This document shows, in pieces, positions 36,965-45,624 of a stretch of DNA of 64,000 nucleotides. Every line of letters begins with the position of its first letter. Position 1 is the stretch's first letter. Below the pieces are notes generated by a model. The model saw only the letters and a list, made by a program, of their open reading frames with translations, was not told the origin of the DNA and ran no database searches. The DNA comes from DASXAI01 sp963728985 (GTDB taxonomy: Bacteria > Actinomycetota > Acidimicrobiia > Acidimicrobiales > Ilumatobacteraceae), in contig CAVSME010000001.1 of NCBI GenBank assembly GCA_963728985.1, forward strand, positions 992,001 through 1,056,000. Reading direction: 5' to 3'. The position numbers and the translations under genes are program-made.

Positions 36965-36990
36965 CGAAGGCGCCCTCCGGGGCGCCTTCG
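36965..36990. terminator. clpC terminator hairpin
   Basis: CGAAGGCGCCC (36965-36975) pairs with GGGCGCCTTCG (36980-36990) around a TCCG tetraloop: 11 perfect pairs, 21 bases past the clpC stop. No T-run follows. A second hairpin (37052-37072, 9-bp stem CGCCGCCGC/GCGGCGGCG) lies in the same gap. Confidence 0.75.
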
Positions 36991-37097
36991 TCGCGTCAGA
37001 CGCGAGACCGCGTGCGCCGCTGCGCTCGGACGATGCGGCGGGCGCCTGCCCCGCCGCCGCGCTGCGGCGGCGCTCTGCCGCTAGCGTCGGCCGGCTG

Positions 37098-37874
37098 ATG
37101 TGGCGCCGGTTCCTCCTCGCCGCGCTGGCCGTGCTCGTGCTGGCCGGCTGCCGCCTCGACGTGGGCGTCGACGTGGTGATGGTGGCCGACGGCTCGGGGA
37201 CGGTGACCGTGACGGCGACGGCCGACCCCGCGCTGGTGGCGGCGGCGCCGTCGGCGTTCGCCGATCTCCGCCTCGACGACATCCGGGCCGCGGGCTGGAC
37301 CGTGTCCCAGCCGGCCAAGGGGACCGACGGTTCCCTCGCCCTCACGCTCACCAAGCCGTTCCGCACACCGACCGAGGCGACCGCCATCCTGGGCGAGCTC
37401 AACGGCCCCGACGGGCCGCTGCGGAACCTGACGGTGACGTTGGACCAGTCATTCGCCGTGGTGGCCTCGAGCCTCACCGGCACCGTGCAGCTGAGCGGCA
37501 GCCTCGGCGCGTTCAGCGATGCCGCGCTGGTGCAGGCGCTGGGTTCGCCGCCGCTGGCCAACCTCGTCACCCAACCGCTCGACCAGGTGCTGGGCCTGAC
37601 CGTGACCGCCCGCCTCCCTGGCCGGGTCACGACGGCCAACGGCGACATCGCCGCCGACCGCTCGACGGTGACCTGGCAGCCGCCGCTGACGGACGGGACG
37701 GTCACCGCCCTCGACGCCCACTTCGAGCTGGTCGACCAGGGCGCCCGCGACGCCCGGCGCACGTCCCGCCTGGCCTGGGGCGCCCTCGCCCTCTACGGCG
37801 CGCTGTTCCTCGCCGTCGTGATCGTCGTCGTCGTGCTGCTGCGCCGCCGCTCGTCTACTCGGGGAGCTGCTTGA
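37098..37874 (+). CDS. LppM-like membrane-anchored lipoprotein (DUF3153)
   Basis: About 258 residues from the ATG at 37098. A lipoprotein signal MWRRFLLAALAVLVLAGC places Cys18 after a VLAG lipobox. The domain begins RLDVGVDVVMVADGSGTVTVTATAD, as in mycobacterial LppM, and a C-terminal membrane helix (LALYGALFLAVVIVVVVLL) is followed by RRR. In mycobacteria LppM is linked to host interaction; the role here is unknown. It overlaps the convergent YjbR gene by 20 bases. Confidence 0.82.
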   Translation: MWRRFLLAALAVLVLAGCRLDVGVDVVMVADGSGTVTVTATADPALVAAAPSAFADLRLDDIRAAGWTVSQPAKGTDGSLALTLTKPFRTPTEATAILGELNGPDGPLRNLTVTLDQSFAVVASSLTGTVQLSGSLGAFSDAALVQALGSPPLANLVTQPLDQVLGLTVTARLPGRVTTANGDIAADRSTVTWQPPLTDGTVTALDAHFELVDQGARDARRTSRLAWGALALYGALFLAVVIVVVVLLRRRSSTRGAA

Positions 37875-38235
37875 CGAGGGTCTTCGGCGCCACGACGCGG
37901 TAGCTCTCGTCGATCCACTCGTCGAGCAGGTCGAGCGGGGGCCGCGCTCCGGGTTCGAAGTGGCAGCTCACCCATCCGCTCTTGCCGAGGCCGTAGCCCG
38001 ACGGCTTGGCGAACGGCTGGGTCAGGGCGAAGGGGCCCGACTCGGGGAGCTTCGTCGTCACGTAGAGGCCGCTGCCGTCGGCCAGCATGAACACGAAGAC
38101 CTTCTTGCGGACCTTGATGGCCCGCTCGCCCCACGGGAACTCCTCGACCGCCTCCGGGTAGGCGAGGGCGATCTGGCGGAGCCGGTCCTCGGTTTTGCGG
38201 TGGGCGGCGCTCGCCGGCCCCCGGTCCTCACGCAT
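37855..38235 (-). CDS. MmcQ/YjbR-family protein
   Basis: The 126-residue protein has LRQIALAYPEAVEEFPWGERAIKVRKKVFVFML at the front and KSGWVSCHFE with LLDEWIDESYRVVAPKTL at the end, the YjbR fold. The family is described as having a DNA-binding-like (CyaY-type) fold, with no firmly known function. The ATG start at 38235 is the only one in frame near the domain. Confidence 0.88.
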   Translation of the reverse strand: MREDRGPASAAHRKTEDRLRQIALAYPEAVEEFPWGERAIKVRKKVFVFMLADGSGLYVTTKLPESGPFALTQPFAKPSGYGLGKSGWVSCHFEPGARPPLDLLDEWIDESYRVVAPKTLVKQLPE

Positions 38236-38268
38236 CGCGTGAGGTTACGGGACGTCCCCGTCAACGTT

Positions 38269-38325
38269 GGGTGCGAATCCCGTCATGGGTGCGAATCCAC
38301 CCGCCTGGCGGGTCATCTCGCACCC
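38269..38325. repeat. dispersed intergenic palindromic repeat, copy 2
   Basis: GGGTGCGAAT occurs twice (38269 and 38287). The second copy pairs with TCGCACCC at 38318-38325 and encloses an inner stem ACCCGC/GCGGGT around CGCCTGGCGGG (38302-38312), which is also the core of copy 1. It lies between the YjbR-like gene and radA. Confidence 0.55.
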
Positions 38326-38387
38326 AAACGACGATCGGCACCGGCGCGTCCCCATCTCTGTGACACCCCTTCCGTAGGGTCGGCCCC

Positions 38388-39791
38388 ATGGCCAAGGTGA
38401 AGACGGTGCACCGGTGTACCGAGTGCGGGGGCAGCGCGCCGCGCTGGACGGGGCGGTGCCCGTCGTGTGAGGCGTGGAACAGCCTCGTGGAGGAGTTGGA
38501 GTCCGGTAGCGCCGTCCGCCGGGCCGGCAGCCTGGCCGGCGGCGTCGGCGCGCCGGCCACGGCGGCGCCCATCACCGCCATCGACGGCGTCGGCGCCCGT
38601 CCCGCGCCCACCGGGCTGCCCGAGCTGGACCGCGTCCTGGGCGGTGGCCTGGTCCCCGGGTCGGTCTGCCTGCTCGGCGGCGAGCCGGGCGCCGGCAAGT
38701 CCACGCTGCTCCTCGCCATGGCGGCCAGCCAGGCCGCCGCCGGGCGGCGCACGCTGTACGTGTCAGCCGAGGAGGGCGAGCAGCAGGTGCGCGGCCGGGC
38801 GGAACGACTCGGCGCCCTCCACCCCGACCTGTGGCTCCTCGCCGAGACCGTCCTGCCCCACATCGTCGCCGCCCTCGACACCGTGCGGCCGGCCGTCGTG
38901 GTGATCGACTCGGTCCAGACGGTGGTGGACCCGGAGCTGGCGCCCGCGCCCGGGTCGGTCGTGCAGGTGCGGGAGTGCGCGCACCGACTCGTGCAGGAGG
39001 CGCGGGCGCGGGGCACGGCCATCGTGCTCGTCGGCCATGTCACCAAGGACGGCGCGCTGGCCGGGCCGCGCGTGCTGGAGCACGTGGTCGACACGGTGCT
39101 GGCCTTCGAAGGCGACCGCCACCACGCCCTGCGGCTGCTGCGCGCCGTCAAGCACCGCTTCGGCCCCACGAGCGAGCTCGGCGTGTTCGAGATGACCGCC
39201 ACCGGACTCGCCGGCGTGGCCGACGCCAGCGGGCTGTTCCTGGCCGACCGGCGCAGCGGGGTGCCCGGCTCGGCCGTCGTCGCCGCCATCGATGGTCACC
39301 GGCCGCTGCTCGTCGAGGTCCAGGCGCTCGTCACCCGCAGTGAGCTGCCGGCACCGCGGCGCTCGGCCCAGGGCATCGACCCCGGTCGCCTGGCCATGCT
39401 CCTGGCCGTGTTGCAGGAGCGGGCCCGGTGCCAATTCTCGAAGGCCGATGTCTACGTGTCAGCGGCCGGCGGGCTGCGTCTCGTCGAACCGGGCACCGAC
39501 CTCGGCACGTGCCTGGCGTTGGCGTCGGCACTGGCCGGGCGAGCGGTGCCGTCCACGCTCGTGGCGTGCGGCGAGGTCGGTTTGGGCGGCGAAGTGCGCC
39601 AAGTCGGGCAGGCGTCGCGCCGGCTGGCCGAGGCGGCGCGCCTCGGCTTTCGCCACGCGCTGGTGCCGGCGTCGGCGCCGGCGTGCGGGGCCGACATCGA
39701 GCTGATCCGCGTCGAGCACCTGGCCGATGCGCTCACCGTCGCCGGGCTCGCGCCGAAGGACGGACGAGGAGGGGTCATGCCAGCGTCCTAG
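38388..39791 (+). CDS. radA: DNA repair protein RadA
   Basis: The 467-residue protein has an N-terminal zinc finger (CTECGGSAPRWTGRCPSC), Walker A GGEPGAGKST, the RadA-specific KHRFGPTSELGVFEM in place of KNRFG, and a Lon-like C-terminal domain (RLVEPGTDLGTCLALASAL, GEVGLGGEVRQV). RadA is a helicase-like factor in recombination branch migration. disA follows 10 bases later, the common radA-disA arrangement. Confidence 0.95.
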   Translation: MAKVKTVHRCTECGGSAPRWTGRCPSCEAWNSLVEELESGSAVRRAGSLAGGVGAPATAAPITAIDGVGARPAPTGLPELDRVLGGGLVPGSVCLLGGEPGAGKSTLLLAMAASQAAAGRRTLYVSAEEGEQQVRGRAERLGALHPDLWLLAETVLPHIVAALDTVRPAVVVIDSVQTVVDPELAPAPGSVVQVRECAHRLVQEARARGTAIVLVGHVTKDGALAGPRVLEHVVDTVLAFEGDRHHALRLLRAVKHRFGPTSELGVFEMTATGLAGVADASGLFLADRRSGVPGSAVVAAIDGHRPLLVEVQALVTRSELPAPRRSAQGIDPGRLAMLLAVLQERARCQFSKADVYVSAAGGLRLVEPGTDLGTCLALASALAGRAVPSTLVACGEVGLGGEVRQVGQASRRLAEAARLGFRHALVPASAPACGADIELIRVEHLADALTVAGLAPKDGRGGVMPAS

Positions 39792-39801
39792 GATTTCATG
39801 G

Positions 39802-40878
39802 ATGGCAGCCCGACGAAGTGCGGTCGTGCAGACCGCGCTCGCGCAAGCGGCGCCGGGCACGCCACTGCGGGAAGGGCTGGACCGCATCGTGAAGGCGAAG
39901 ATGGGTGCCCTCGTCGTCGTGGGGGACGGGCCCCACGTGCTGAACATCTGCTCGGGCGGGTTCCTGCTCGACGCCGTGTTCAGCCCCCAACGCCTGTCCG
40001 AGTTGGCCAAGATGGACGGCGCCATCATCCTCGCCGCCGATGCCAGCCGCATCGCCCGGGCCAACGTCCACCTCGTGCCGAACCCGGACGTGCCCACCAG
40101 CGAGACCGGCACGCGGCACCGCACCGCCGAGCGCGTCGCCCGCTCGATCGACGTGCCCGTCATCTCGGTCAGCGAGGACATGGGCGTGATCACGGTCTAC
40201 GCCGGGCCGATGAAGCACGTCCTCGAAGAGATCCCCCGACTGCTGAACCGGTCCAACCAGGCGCTGCAGACGCTGGAGCGCTACAAGAGCCGCTTGGACG
40301 ACGTGTCGTCGTCCCTGTCCAGCCTCGAAGTCGAGGACCTGGTGACGTTGCGCGACGTCGCCGCCGTCCTGCAGCGCAACGAGATGGTACGGCGCATCGC
40401 CGAAGAGATCGACGGGTACATCGTGCAGCTCGGCGTCGATGCCCGCCTCATCCGACTCCAGCTCGACGAGCTGATGGGCGACGTCGAAGACGACCGGTAC
40501 TTCGTCATCGAGGACTACCACCACGATGGCGACGACCGGTGGAACGTCGACGACGCCCTCGCCGCGCTGGCCGACCTCAGCACCGAAGAGCTGCTCGATG
40601 TGCGGGCCGTGGCGGCCACGCTCCACCTCCCGGGTGGCGGTGCCGACCTCGACCACAGCCTCCAGCCGCGCGGCTACCGCCTGCTGGCCAAGGTGCCGCG
40701 CCTGCCCGAAGGGGTGATCGAGCGCATCGTCGAGCGCTTCGGCAGCCTGCAGAAGATCATGCGCGCCACCATCGACGACCTCGACGAGGTCGAAGGGGTG
40801 GGCGAGGTGCGAGCGCGGGCGATCAAGGACGGCCTGTCCCGTCTCACCGAGAGCAGCATCCTCGACCGCTACAGCTGA
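39802..40878 (+). CDS. disA: DNA-integrity scanning protein DisA (diadenylate cyclase)
   Basis: About 358 residues from the ATG at 39802. The DAC domain has the DGA motif (72-74, MDGAIIL) and RHRTAER (105-111), the two signatures needed for c-di-AMP synthesis. A helical linker and a C-terminal HhH domain (IERFG-like VERFGSLQKIMRATIDDLDEVEGVGEVRA) bind branched DNA. It couples DNA damage to c-di-AMP. It is probably co-transcribed with radA. Confidence 0.95.
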   Translation: MAARRSAVVQTALAQAAPGTPLREGLDRIVKAKMGALVVVGDGPHVLNICSGGFLLDAVFSPQRLSELAKMDGAIILAADASRIARANVHLVPNPDVPTSETGTRHRTAERVARSIDVPVISVSEDMGVITVYAGPMKHVLEEIPRLLNRSNQALQTLERYKSRLDDVSSSLSSLEVEDLVTLRDVAAVLQRNEMVRRIAEEIDGYIVQLGVDARLIRLQLDELMGDVEDDRYFVIEDYHHDGDDRWNVDDALAALADLSTEELLDVRAVAATLHLPGGGADLDHSLQPRGYRLLAKVPRLPEGVIERIVERFGSLQKIMRATIDDLDEVEGVGEVRARAIKDGLSRLTESSILDRYS

Positions 40879-41138
40879 GCTGCGTCGATGCCTCGGCTCC
40901 GCCTCGGACTCGTACGCTCGGAGGGCGAGCGGATAGGCGGGGGTCCGGGGGGCGGAGGCTCCTGCCGGAGCTCCCCAGTTCGCCGATTGGGGGCAGCTTG
41001 GCTGGCCGATCGGCACTGTCATTCGGTCCGGCCAACGGCCGGCTGCCGGCGAATTCGAGCGGAAAGGTTCCCTTTCCGCTCGACCTCTCGGACGATCCCT
41101 CGGGCACGTGCCCGGGCGCCGCACTGCGGCGCCACCAC
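40879..41138. repeat. 260-base gap with repeat copy 3 and strong bidirectional terminator hairpins
   Basis: No gene is seen. The gap holds GGCGAGCGGATAGGCG (40924-40939, identical to 17725-17740) and GGCCGATCGGCAC near 41002, shared with repeat copy 1. A perfect 13-bp stem follows, TCGAGCGGAAAGG/CCTTTCCGCTCGA with a TTC loop (41055-41083). The 12-base palindrome GGGCACGTGCCC (41102-41113) and an 8-bp hairpin (41115-41133) come next. The hairpins lie between convergent disA and the Tad operon and fit a two-way terminator. Confidence 0.65.
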
Positions 41139-44093
41139 TCACGGCCATGAGCCCTCCTCGCTGACGCGCGTGGGTGCCAGCAGGCGGTTGCGCAGGTGCA
41201 CGACCTTGGGCGACAGCGAGCCGTCGCCCCACGCGTCCGCTACCACGACCCGCTCGTAGCTCTCGAACTCCTGGCGGACACCGGCCAGGTTGCCCGCCGC
41301 GGCGTGGGCGTGCATGCGCAGGCACACCAGCTCGTCGTGACCGGGCAGCACCTTCATGCCCTGCGCGGTGGCCCAGAACACACCGTCATGGTCGCCGAGC
41401 TCCAGACAGTGCTCGGCCATGAGCGCCGCCGAGTTCGTGACGAGCAGCGTCAGGTTCGAGGGCAGCCCGGCGCCGTCGGGCCACAGCCACGCGGTGCCCG
41501 CATACGGCGCGTCATGGACCGCCGCCAGCGCCGGGCGCAGCGTCTCGATGGCGGCGGGCGGGGCCTGGCGGCGGGCGTGCTCCAGGCGAGCAGCCAGCAG
41601 CTCGGCATCGGTCACGACGAGCGGGTGGAGCGGCAGATGATCGCCGTAGGTCCGGCCCAACCACTCGTCGCCGTCAGGGGGCAGGGCAATGGCGGTGAGG
41701 GCGCGACGGGCATCGGACACCACGTTGGCGAACGTGGCGTCGCGCACGTCGGTCTCCCACATCGCCGTGCGGGCGCCCACGCGTGTCGACCGGGCCCGGT
41801 GCTGCGCCAGCCACGCCACGAGCTCGAGCGCCTTGGCCCGCTCGAACGGTGCCGGCTCGCCGCGCCGGTTCACGACCTCCACCGGTCCGAGGAGGCGCAC
41901 GAGCAGCGCCCACGGCGCTTCCTCGAACGGCTCAGTGCTCAGGGCCTCGTCGAGACGCGGCGGCAGCTCCACCGGCGGCGCCTTGGCGTCGGCCAGCAGG
42001 GCACCGAGATCAGCCAGCTCCACCGCCGCCAGGCCGGTCGCCGTCACCATGGCGCCGAGTGGTTCGAGCTGCCAGTGCCCGTCGCCGTCGGCGTGCAGCC
42101 GGTAGCGCGCGCCGGGCACTTCGGCGTCGGTCACGACGGCGACGCCGCCCGACGCCACCAGCCGTTCGATGTCGGCCAGCTGCGCCGGCGTGAGCTGCGG
42201 CCGCAGCAGGATGGCCACCACCGGCTCCCACGGCTCCTCGGGCGCGTCACGCCGGAGGTCGTGCGTGCCGCCGTCGCCGATGGCATGGCGGACCCCGGCC
42301 GACAACGCGGCGGCGAGATCGAGGGCGGCGTCGGGATCGGACACGGACTGGACCCTTTCCTCGTTGGCGAAGCCGTAGCAGTCGACGCCGCTCGTCACGA
42401 CGTGGACGAGATCAGCGAGTGGTGAGACGGCCAGCGTGGCGACGACGGCCCGGGCGACGGCGGCGACCGAGTCGGGCGCGCCGTCCAACCTCACGAGACC
42501 GAGCGCCTCCAGATCGACGTACAGCTCGGCATCGTTGTCGAGGCCGAACATGACGAGGGCGGGGCACGGCGACGGCGCCGTACCGGCGCCATCGACGAGG
42601 ACCGCGATGGGTACCTCGGCCGGGAGCACCACGCAGCAGGCGTCGGCGCCGCGCTGCCAGTGCCGCGGAGGGCCGGCGAGCGGCCGGTCGAGCGTGACCT
42701 CCAGGGCGCCACTGCGGTAGCGCCGCACGAGCTGCGGCCGCGGCGTGCCGCTGGCATCGGGGGCCAGGGCAGCAGCGAGGTGGCGGAGGGCCACGTCGAG
42801 CCGGGCCATGCCGACGGGATCGTCGGCGAAGGCCACCGCGGCGGCGGTGGGGACGAGGTCGGGATCGGCGACGGGCAGGGCGTGGCCGAGGCCCGTCGAA
42901 CGCAACCGGCGGCGCCGGCGCGACGCAGCCAGGCCCGCCATCCCGGTGGCCAGGAGGGCGAGCCCGGCGATGCCCGCCGGCATCACCCATGCCGGGCGCT
43001 CGGTCACGGCGGTGGCCGTCGCCGGGATGCCCACGTCCTCGGCGGCGGCCGGCGGCAGCAGCGACCGGGAGACCGTCACCGGCGCGGCCGGCGCCGAGGC
43101 GGGGGATGCAGAGGTCGGCTCCGGAGCCGGCTCACGGGCGGTGGCCGGTTCCGGAGCCGACGCCGGTGGTGCCGGGGACGGTCCGACGGGGGCTCCGGTC
43201 GGCGCGGTCCCCGGCACGATCAACGACCAGCCGGGAAGGATCAGGTTGGGGTCGAGGAAGAGGCGGCCGTCGAAGTCGCGGCCGCGGTTGGCCTCCCACA
43301 GCTCGGGCCAGCGGTCGGCGGCGCCGAGGCAACGCCGCGCCAACGCCGACAGCGTGTCGCCGGCCTCGACGACGACGGTCGTGGCGGCCGGCTCGGCCGG
43401 GGGCTCGGGGGCGGGATCGGCCACCGTGGCGTCAACCGGGAGGGAGAGCACCCAACCCGGGTGGATCACCTCGGTGTGCTCGGTGAAGGTCACACCGGGC
43501 GCCACCGAGCGGCCCACGTTGGCCCGGCGGATGTCCGCCCAGCGCTCGCCTCGGCCGAGGGTCTGCTCGGCGATGCCCCACAGCGTGTCGCGGGGGCGCA
43601 CGGTCCACGTGGGTCCGGGTGGCGGCGCCACATGCCGGGCCACGACCGGCTCGGCGACGACCGGCGCGAATGGCACCGCCGCCACCGCAACCGAGCGCAG
43701 CGGCGGGAGCGGGGCGGCGTTGGCCGCCGTCACGAGCACGGTGACGCTGGCCACCAGGCTGGCGGCGAGCCGGCGCAGCGGCCCGCACACCGGTACCAGC
43801 CGCAGGTCGCGCCGGCGGATGAAGCCGGCGATCTCGGCCACGACGCCGAAGGCGACCTGCGCCCACGCCACCCAGAGGACGCACGCCACGATCTTGACGA
43901 CGGTGCGATCCGACACCCCGGTGCGAGCGAGGGCGTCAGCGACCGCATCCGACGACGGCCAGGTCGTCGGCAGCGGCCACCCGACGAGCATGATCAGGCC
44001 GGCGGGCACACCTATGACGAGGACGACGAGCCCCACGAGGGCCAGGAGCCCCCGAGCGAAGTCGGCCATCGACGGTCGTCCCGCAGCGCTCAT
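41139..44093 (-). CDS. LysM / transcriptional-activator-domain membrane protein of the Tad locus
   Basis: The 984-residue protein has two to three N-terminal membrane helices (about residues 10-36, 60-90 and 100-130). Two LysM modules follow (TWTVRPRDTLWGIAEQTLG and TVVVEAGDTLSALARRCLG), then a Pro/Ala/Thr-rich stretch and another membrane helix near AWVMPAGIAGLALLATGMAGL. A long cytoplasmic part ends in a BTAD-like domain (LLVRLLGPVEVVNRRGEPAPFERAKALELVAWLAQH) with a helical C-terminus. Such LysM-BTAD proteins accompany actinobacterial Tad loci and may sense the cell wall. It is the last gene of the pilus operon; its start is two bases from the previous stop. Confidence 0.83.
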   Translation of the reverse strand: MSAAGRPSMADFARGLLALVGLVVLVIGVPAGLIMLVGWPLPTTWPSSDAVADALARTGVSDRTVVKIVACVLWVAWAQVAFGVVAEIAGFIRRRDLRLVPVCGPLRRLAASLVASVTVLVTAANAAPLPPLRSVAVAAVPFAPVVAEPVVARHVAPPPGPTWTVRPRDTLWGIAEQTLGRGERWADIRRANVGRSVAPGVTFTEHTEVIHPGWVLSLPVDATVADPAPEPPAEPAATTVVVEAGDTLSALARRCLGAADRWPELWEANRGRDFDGRLFLDPNLILPGWSLIVPGTAPTGAPVGPSPAPPASAPEPATAREPAPEPTSASPASAPAAPVTVSRSLLPPAAAEDVGIPATATAVTERPAWVMPAGIAGLALLATGMAGLAASRRRRRLRSTGLGHALPVADPDLVPTAAAVAFADDPVGMARLDVALRHLAAALAPDASGTPRPQLVRRYRSGALEVTLDRPLAGPPRHWQRGADACCVVLPAEVPIAVLVDGAGTAPSPCPALVMFGLDNDAELYVDLEALGLVRLDGAPDSVAAVARAVVATLAVSPLADLVHVVTSGVDCYGFANEERVQSVSDPDAALDLAAALSAGVRHAIGDGGTHDLRRDAPEEPWEPVVAILLRPQLTPAQLADIERLVASGGVAVVTDAEVPGARYRLHADGDGHWQLEPLGAMVTATGLAAVELADLGALLADAKAPPVELPPRLDEALSTEPFEEAPWALLVRLLGPVEVVNRRGEPAPFERAKALELVAWLAQHRARSTRVGARTAMWETDVRDATFANVVSDARRALTAIALPPDGDEWLGRTYGDHLPLHPLVVTDAELLAARLEHARRQAPPAAIETLRPALAAVHDAPYAGTAWLWPDGAGLPSNLTLLVTNSAALMAEHCLELGDHDGVFWATAQGMKVLPGHDELVCLRMHAHAAAGNLAGVRQEFESYERVVVADAWGDGSLSPKVVHLRNRLLAPTRVSEEGSWP

Positions 44094-44095
44094 CC

Positions 44096-44497
44096 TCAGC
44101 CTCCTCCGAACGGCGCTGCCGAGCGCGTCGCCGTGACCGACTTCGATCCGATGCCGAACGCGCCGAGTACGACCGTCGACACCGTGATCGTCACCGTGAC
44201 CGAGACCTGCTGGGCGGTGGCCGCCACCGAACCGGCGGCGCCCGCCTGCGCGAGGTAGGCCTCGGCCACCGCCGTCGCCCGTGCCGGGTCGATGGTGGCG
44301 CGACCGGCGGCCAGGTCCGACCAGGCCAGCTCCTGGCTACCGCGCCGGGCCGCGGCGGCGGCCAGCGCGCTGGCGTCGCGCCGGGCGGCGAGGATGCGGC
44401 CGCCGTCGACGGCCAGCCCGGCGCAGGCGACGAGGGCCGCCACGATGACCGCCGTGAACGGCAGGACGCTGCCCCGGTCACCCGCCGCGGTAGGCAT
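44096..44497 (-). CDS. Tad-locus pseudopilin-like secretion protein (Rv3654c-like)
   Basis: About 133 residues from an ATG at about 44497. DRGSVLPFTAVIVAALVACAGLAVDGGRILAARRDAS is a class III-like leader (Gly before Ser) plus one membrane helix, as in TadE/TadG and Rv3654c-type proteins. The rest is Ala-rich, with a beta-prone QVSVTVTITVSTVVLGAFG. It would be a minor pilin or anchor. It overlaps the upstream TadE gene by 20 bases. Confidence 0.75.
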   Translation of the reverse strand: MPTAAGDRGSVLPFTAVIVAALVACAGLAVDGGRILAARRDASALAAAAARRGSQELAWSDLAAGRATIDPARATAVAEAYLAQAGAAGSVAATAQQVSVTVTITVSTVVLGAFGIGSKSVTATRSAAPFGGG

Positions 44498-44882
44498 CGA
44501 CCACCTCCGTCGCCGTCGAGTCGAACGAGCGGGTGCCACCGATGGGCAGCAGCGACAGCCCCGCCAAGGACGTCTCGCAGTGCACGCGCACCGTGACCGT
44601 CTCGACGTCGTCGCCGCGGGCGAAGCTCACGGCGGGCGGCGCACAGGTGAGGTCGCCGTCGGAGGGCCGGATCACCGCGGTGGCCGCCGCCACGGCGCGG
44701 TCGTGCGAGCGTTCGACGCTGGCGGCCCGCGCCGCCGAGCCCGCCACCGACCGCACGGCCTGCGCGGCGCGACCCATGCGGCCGCAGAACACCACGAACA
44801 TCAGCACGCCGAGGAAGACCGGAGCCACGAGCACGACCTCGAGAGCCGTGACGGAGCCGGTGTCGTGGTGCAGCCGCTTCAT
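44478..44882 (-). CDS. TadE-family pilus assembly protein
   Basis: The 134-residue protein has DTGSVTALEVVLVAPVFLGVLMFVVFCGRMG. This is a short basic leader, then the TadE hydrophobic segment with the conserved Glu at position 5 of the presumed mature protein (ALE). The helix is followed by AVRSVAGSAARAASVERS, the usual Ala-rich TadE region. It is probably a minor pseudopilin processed by the prepilin peptidase. It overlaps both neighbouring genes slightly. Confidence 0.85.
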   Translation of the reverse strand: MKRLHHDTGSVTALEVVLVAPVFLGVLMFVVFCGRMGRAAQAVRSVAGSAARAASVERSHDRAVAAATAVIRPSDGDLTCAPPAVSFARGDDVETVTVRVHCETSLAGLSLLPIGGTRSFDSTATEVVDAYRGG

Positions 44883-45370
44883 CCGCCGCCCTCGGTGAGC
44901 CGTTCGATCGGCGCGCTGGCCTGGCGAGTGACGACGTCGGGCCAGCCGGGCACGACGTGAGGCACGTGCACGGAGACGGTGGCCACCATGGCGGTGCCGT
45001 CGGCGCTCACGCCCGCCGCCACGAGCTGGCCCCCGGCGTCGGCCACGAACTGGGCCACGGCGGCCTCGCCGGCGCCGGCGCCGGCGGCGAAGCGCGCCGC
45101 TGCCGACGCGCCGTCAGCGGCGGCGCTGTCGGCCAGCTGGGCGGCGTGGTACCAGAGGGCGGCCTGCACCGACACGAGGACGAGCAGGAGGACCACCGGG
45201 GTGAGCAGCACCACCTGGAGGCTGACCTCGCCTCGATCACGTATCGTCGCAGTGCGGCGACGGGTCGAGTGCCGTCGGCACCGTGCGAGTAGGCGTCGGC
45301 GGCGCGATGAGGCTGCCCGGCCGGTGACGGCCCATCCACTCGCAGCGGATCCGAGGCGAAGCCCAGGCAT
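44879..45370 (-). CDS. TadE-like minor pilin
   Basis: About 163 residues from the ATG at 45370, whose first base is the last of the upstream pilin stop (TGATG), supporting coupling. A long Arg-rich leader precedes DRGEVSLQVVLLTPVVLLLVLVSVQAALWYHAAQLADSAAADGA, the TadE helix with GE at the expected cleavage site. Its leader is unusually long for a prepilin, so the true start could be different. It overlaps the next gene by ATGA. Confidence 0.75.
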   Translation of the reverse strand: MPGLRLGSAASGWAVTGRAASSRRRRLLARCRRHSTRRRTATIRDRGEVSLQVVLLTPVVLLLVLVSVQAALWYHAAQLADSAAADGASAAARFAAGAGAGEAAVAQFVADAGGQLVAAGVSADGTAMVATVSVHVPHVVPGWPDVVTRQASAPIERLTEGGG

Positions 45371-45564
45371 CAATTCGTCGGAATGGAGTTGGCCTTGGCC
45401 GTGACCTTGTTGACGATGATGGCGCCAACCGTGATGGCCAGCCCGGCCAAGACGAAGGCGAGGATCACCGTCGTGAGGTTCACCTCGCCGCGATCGTCAT
45501 CGCGAGCGAGCTGGAACTTGTTCCAGTAGTAGGTCCAGAGCGTGCCGAGGATCTCGATACTCAT
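45370..45564 (-). CDS. Flp-type major pilin
   Basis: A 64-residue product from the ATG at 45564, with GGGAG a few bases upstream. The N-terminus MSIEILGTLWTYYWNKFQLARDDDRG precedes a predicted cleavage at G-E and the hydrophobic EVNLTTVILAFVLAGLAITVGAIIVNKVTAKA. This is the size and shape of actinobacterial Flp pilins. It would polymerise into the Tad pilus. Confidence 0.82.
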   Translation of the reverse strand: MSIEILGTLWTYYWNKFQLARDDDRGEVNLTTVILAFVLAGLAITVGAIIVNKVTAKANSIPTN

Positions 45565-45624
45565 CAAAGGCTCCCTTCGAGGATGAGCGTGTGCATGGTG
45601 GCGGGTAGATCGGAAACGTCGACC

